From Rhodopseudomonas sp. P2A-2r (lineage in GTDB: Bacteria; Pseudomonadota; Alphaproteobacteria; Rhizobiales; Xanthobacteraceae), in contig NZ_CP110389.1 in assembly GCF_026015985.1 (NCBI RefSeq), forward strand, positions 6,633,501-6,697,500: a stretch of DNA of 64,000 nucleotides. The letters run 5' to 3'. The number at the start of each line of letters is the position of its first letter. Position 1 is the stretch's first letter. Below the pieces are notes generated by a model, which searched no databases, was not told the DNA's origin, and saw only the letters and a list, made by a program, of their open reading frames with translations. The position numbers and the translations under genes are program-made. Positions 63,497 to 64,000 of the stretch are shown piece by piece.

Positions 63497-63933
63497 GCTC
63501 CGGCTTTCAGCGCCCGCAACACCGCGGCGATGGTGTCCGACGGAGCGCCCGCGCCGATGCGCACCGTCACGCCGTCGATCGCAACCTCGATCGTTCCGCC
63601 AAGCGGTTCGTCCCGCTGCTGCCGCCGCGCCTTGCGCTGTCGAGATCCCGCAGTCTCGCACAGTGCCGCGGTAACCACCGCCGGGACGAACCGTGGTTCA
63701 TCATCCTTGGAAACGACCGCCTGAGCTTCCCTGACTCGCCGGCGCCAGCCAAACAATTGCTGCGGTGACAATCCGTGCCGCCGCGCCACGCCGGAAACAG
63801 AGTCGCCACTGGCTTCGATCTCCGCAACGACCCGCGCCTTGTCCTCGGCGCTCCACGTCCGCCGGCGCCCCGCACCGGTGAACACCTCCAGTCGCCGAAC
63901 CGGCTTGGTGATAGCACTATCCACTGTGTCCAT
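63493..63933 (-). CDS. tnpA: IS66 accessory protein TnpA (Orf1)
   Basis: A 146-residue protein with the helix-turn-helix RRRTWSAEDKARVVAEIEAS, then VSGVARRHGLSPQQLFGWRR. The C-terminus EVAIDGVTVRIGAGAPSDTI is the usual one for this protein. It overlaps tnpB by four bases. The first gene of the element; its upstream promoter and the inverted repeat lie outside or at the very end of the window. Confidence 0.93.
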   Translation of the reverse strand: MDTVDSAITKPVRRLEVFTGAGRRRTWSAEDKARVVAEIEASGDSVSGVARRHGLSPQQLFGWRRRVREAQAVVSKDDEPRFVPAVVTAALCETAGSRQRKARRQQRDEPLGGTIEVAIDGVTVRIGAGAPSDTIAAVLRALKAGA

Positions 63934-64000
63934 TCTAAGCCTAGCGGTTCGAACGAACCGAAACGTCGCAGATCAGCACGTCAACCGAAAGGTGCGGCCG

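Larger units (their letters stand above)
61518..64000 (-). mobile_element. IS66-family element, left end complete, right end outside the window
   Basis: The end near 61518 reads gtaagcgtcg, the GTAAGCG start usual for IS66 inverted repeats. The three genes tnpC, tnpB and tnpA follow on the minus strand in the usual order, with tnpA ending the visible part at 63933. The mate repeat is not found in the last 67 bases, so the element extends past the window. The target duplication therefore cannot be tested. Confidence 0.85.

Noticed and set aside
63934-64000. Right inverted repeat of the IS66 element
   Set aside because: The last 67 bases contain no acgcttac-type mate of the left end, so the boundary is outside the window.
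1-64000. tRNA, rRNA or CRISPR
   Set aside because: No cloverleaf-type consensus, ribosomal segment or regularly spaced direct repeat was noticed while reading both strands. A covariance search was not possible and could change this.

Overview
The window is a GC-rich stretch of an alphaproteobacterial chromosome. Its gene families, gene content and codon use suggest the Bradyrhizobium/Rhodopseudomonas group: several ABC uptake systems with twin-arginine or Sec-exported binding proteins, MmgE/PrpD and molybdenum-hydroxylase genes, a sox gene set and betaine-lipid genes. The species assignment is inference from family resemblance only. I saw no rRNA, tRNA or CRISPR array.

Layout. 1-3 kb: the start of an MFS transporter that runs off the left edge, a DUF938 methyltransferase and small proteins of unknown function. 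3-7.2 kb: a MacB/FtsX-type ABC exporter with an AttH-like lipocalin, closed by a strong hairpin. 7.2-14.9 kb: an orphan amino-acid-type binding protein, htpG, a PRC-barrel protein, a soluble chemoreceptor-like protein with its Cache domain at the C-terminus, an intradiol dioxygenase and a NUDIX hydrolase. 14.9-19.9 kb: two sugar-acid-type dehydrogenases divergent from an NMT1-type binding protein and an IlvD/Edd dehydratase. 20-24.8 kb: a frameshifted chemoreceptor, a PAS-PAS-AraC regulator and an IS5-family element inserted exactly at that regulator's stop codon. 25-28.5 kb: ridA, then divergent btaA and btaB (betaine lipid synthesis) and a YbhN-type membrane protein. 29-34.3 kb: a frameshifted UvrA2-type gene and recQ. 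34.4-39.9 kb: a LysR regulator, a 2-oxoglutarate/Fe(II) oxygenase, an alpha/beta hydrolase and a complete NMT1-type ABC importer. 40-46.3 kb: a two-subunit molybdenum hydroxylase followed by flavocytochrome c (fccA-like, soxF) and soxXYZA. 46.5-61.5 kb: a probable eleven-gene minus-strand operon (two dehydrogenases, an MBL hydrolase, an Ldh2-type oxidoreductase, a carboxymuconolactone-decarboxylase-like protein, a liv transporter with two tandem binding proteins, an MmgE/PrpD protein and an HIBADH-type dehydrogenase), with a divergent LysR/SDR pair at its head and a convergent second MmgE/PrpD gene at its tail. 61.5 kb to the right edge: an IS66 element.

How genes work together. The large minus-strand block couples uptake to oxidation and looks like a dedicated catabolic operon for one unidentified acid or lactone-forming substrate. 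A shared palindromic motif lies upstream of both the operon and the LysR gene. The sox block has the SoxXA, SoxYZ and flavocytochrome parts of periplasmic sulfur oxidation, but soxB and soxCD are not here.

Caution. At least five genes carry single-base indels. Three of them are in five-base G or C runs, and two extra bases fall in an identical 13-base context. This looks more like uncorrected sequencing error than gene decay, so the genes marked as pseudogenes may be intact in the real genome.
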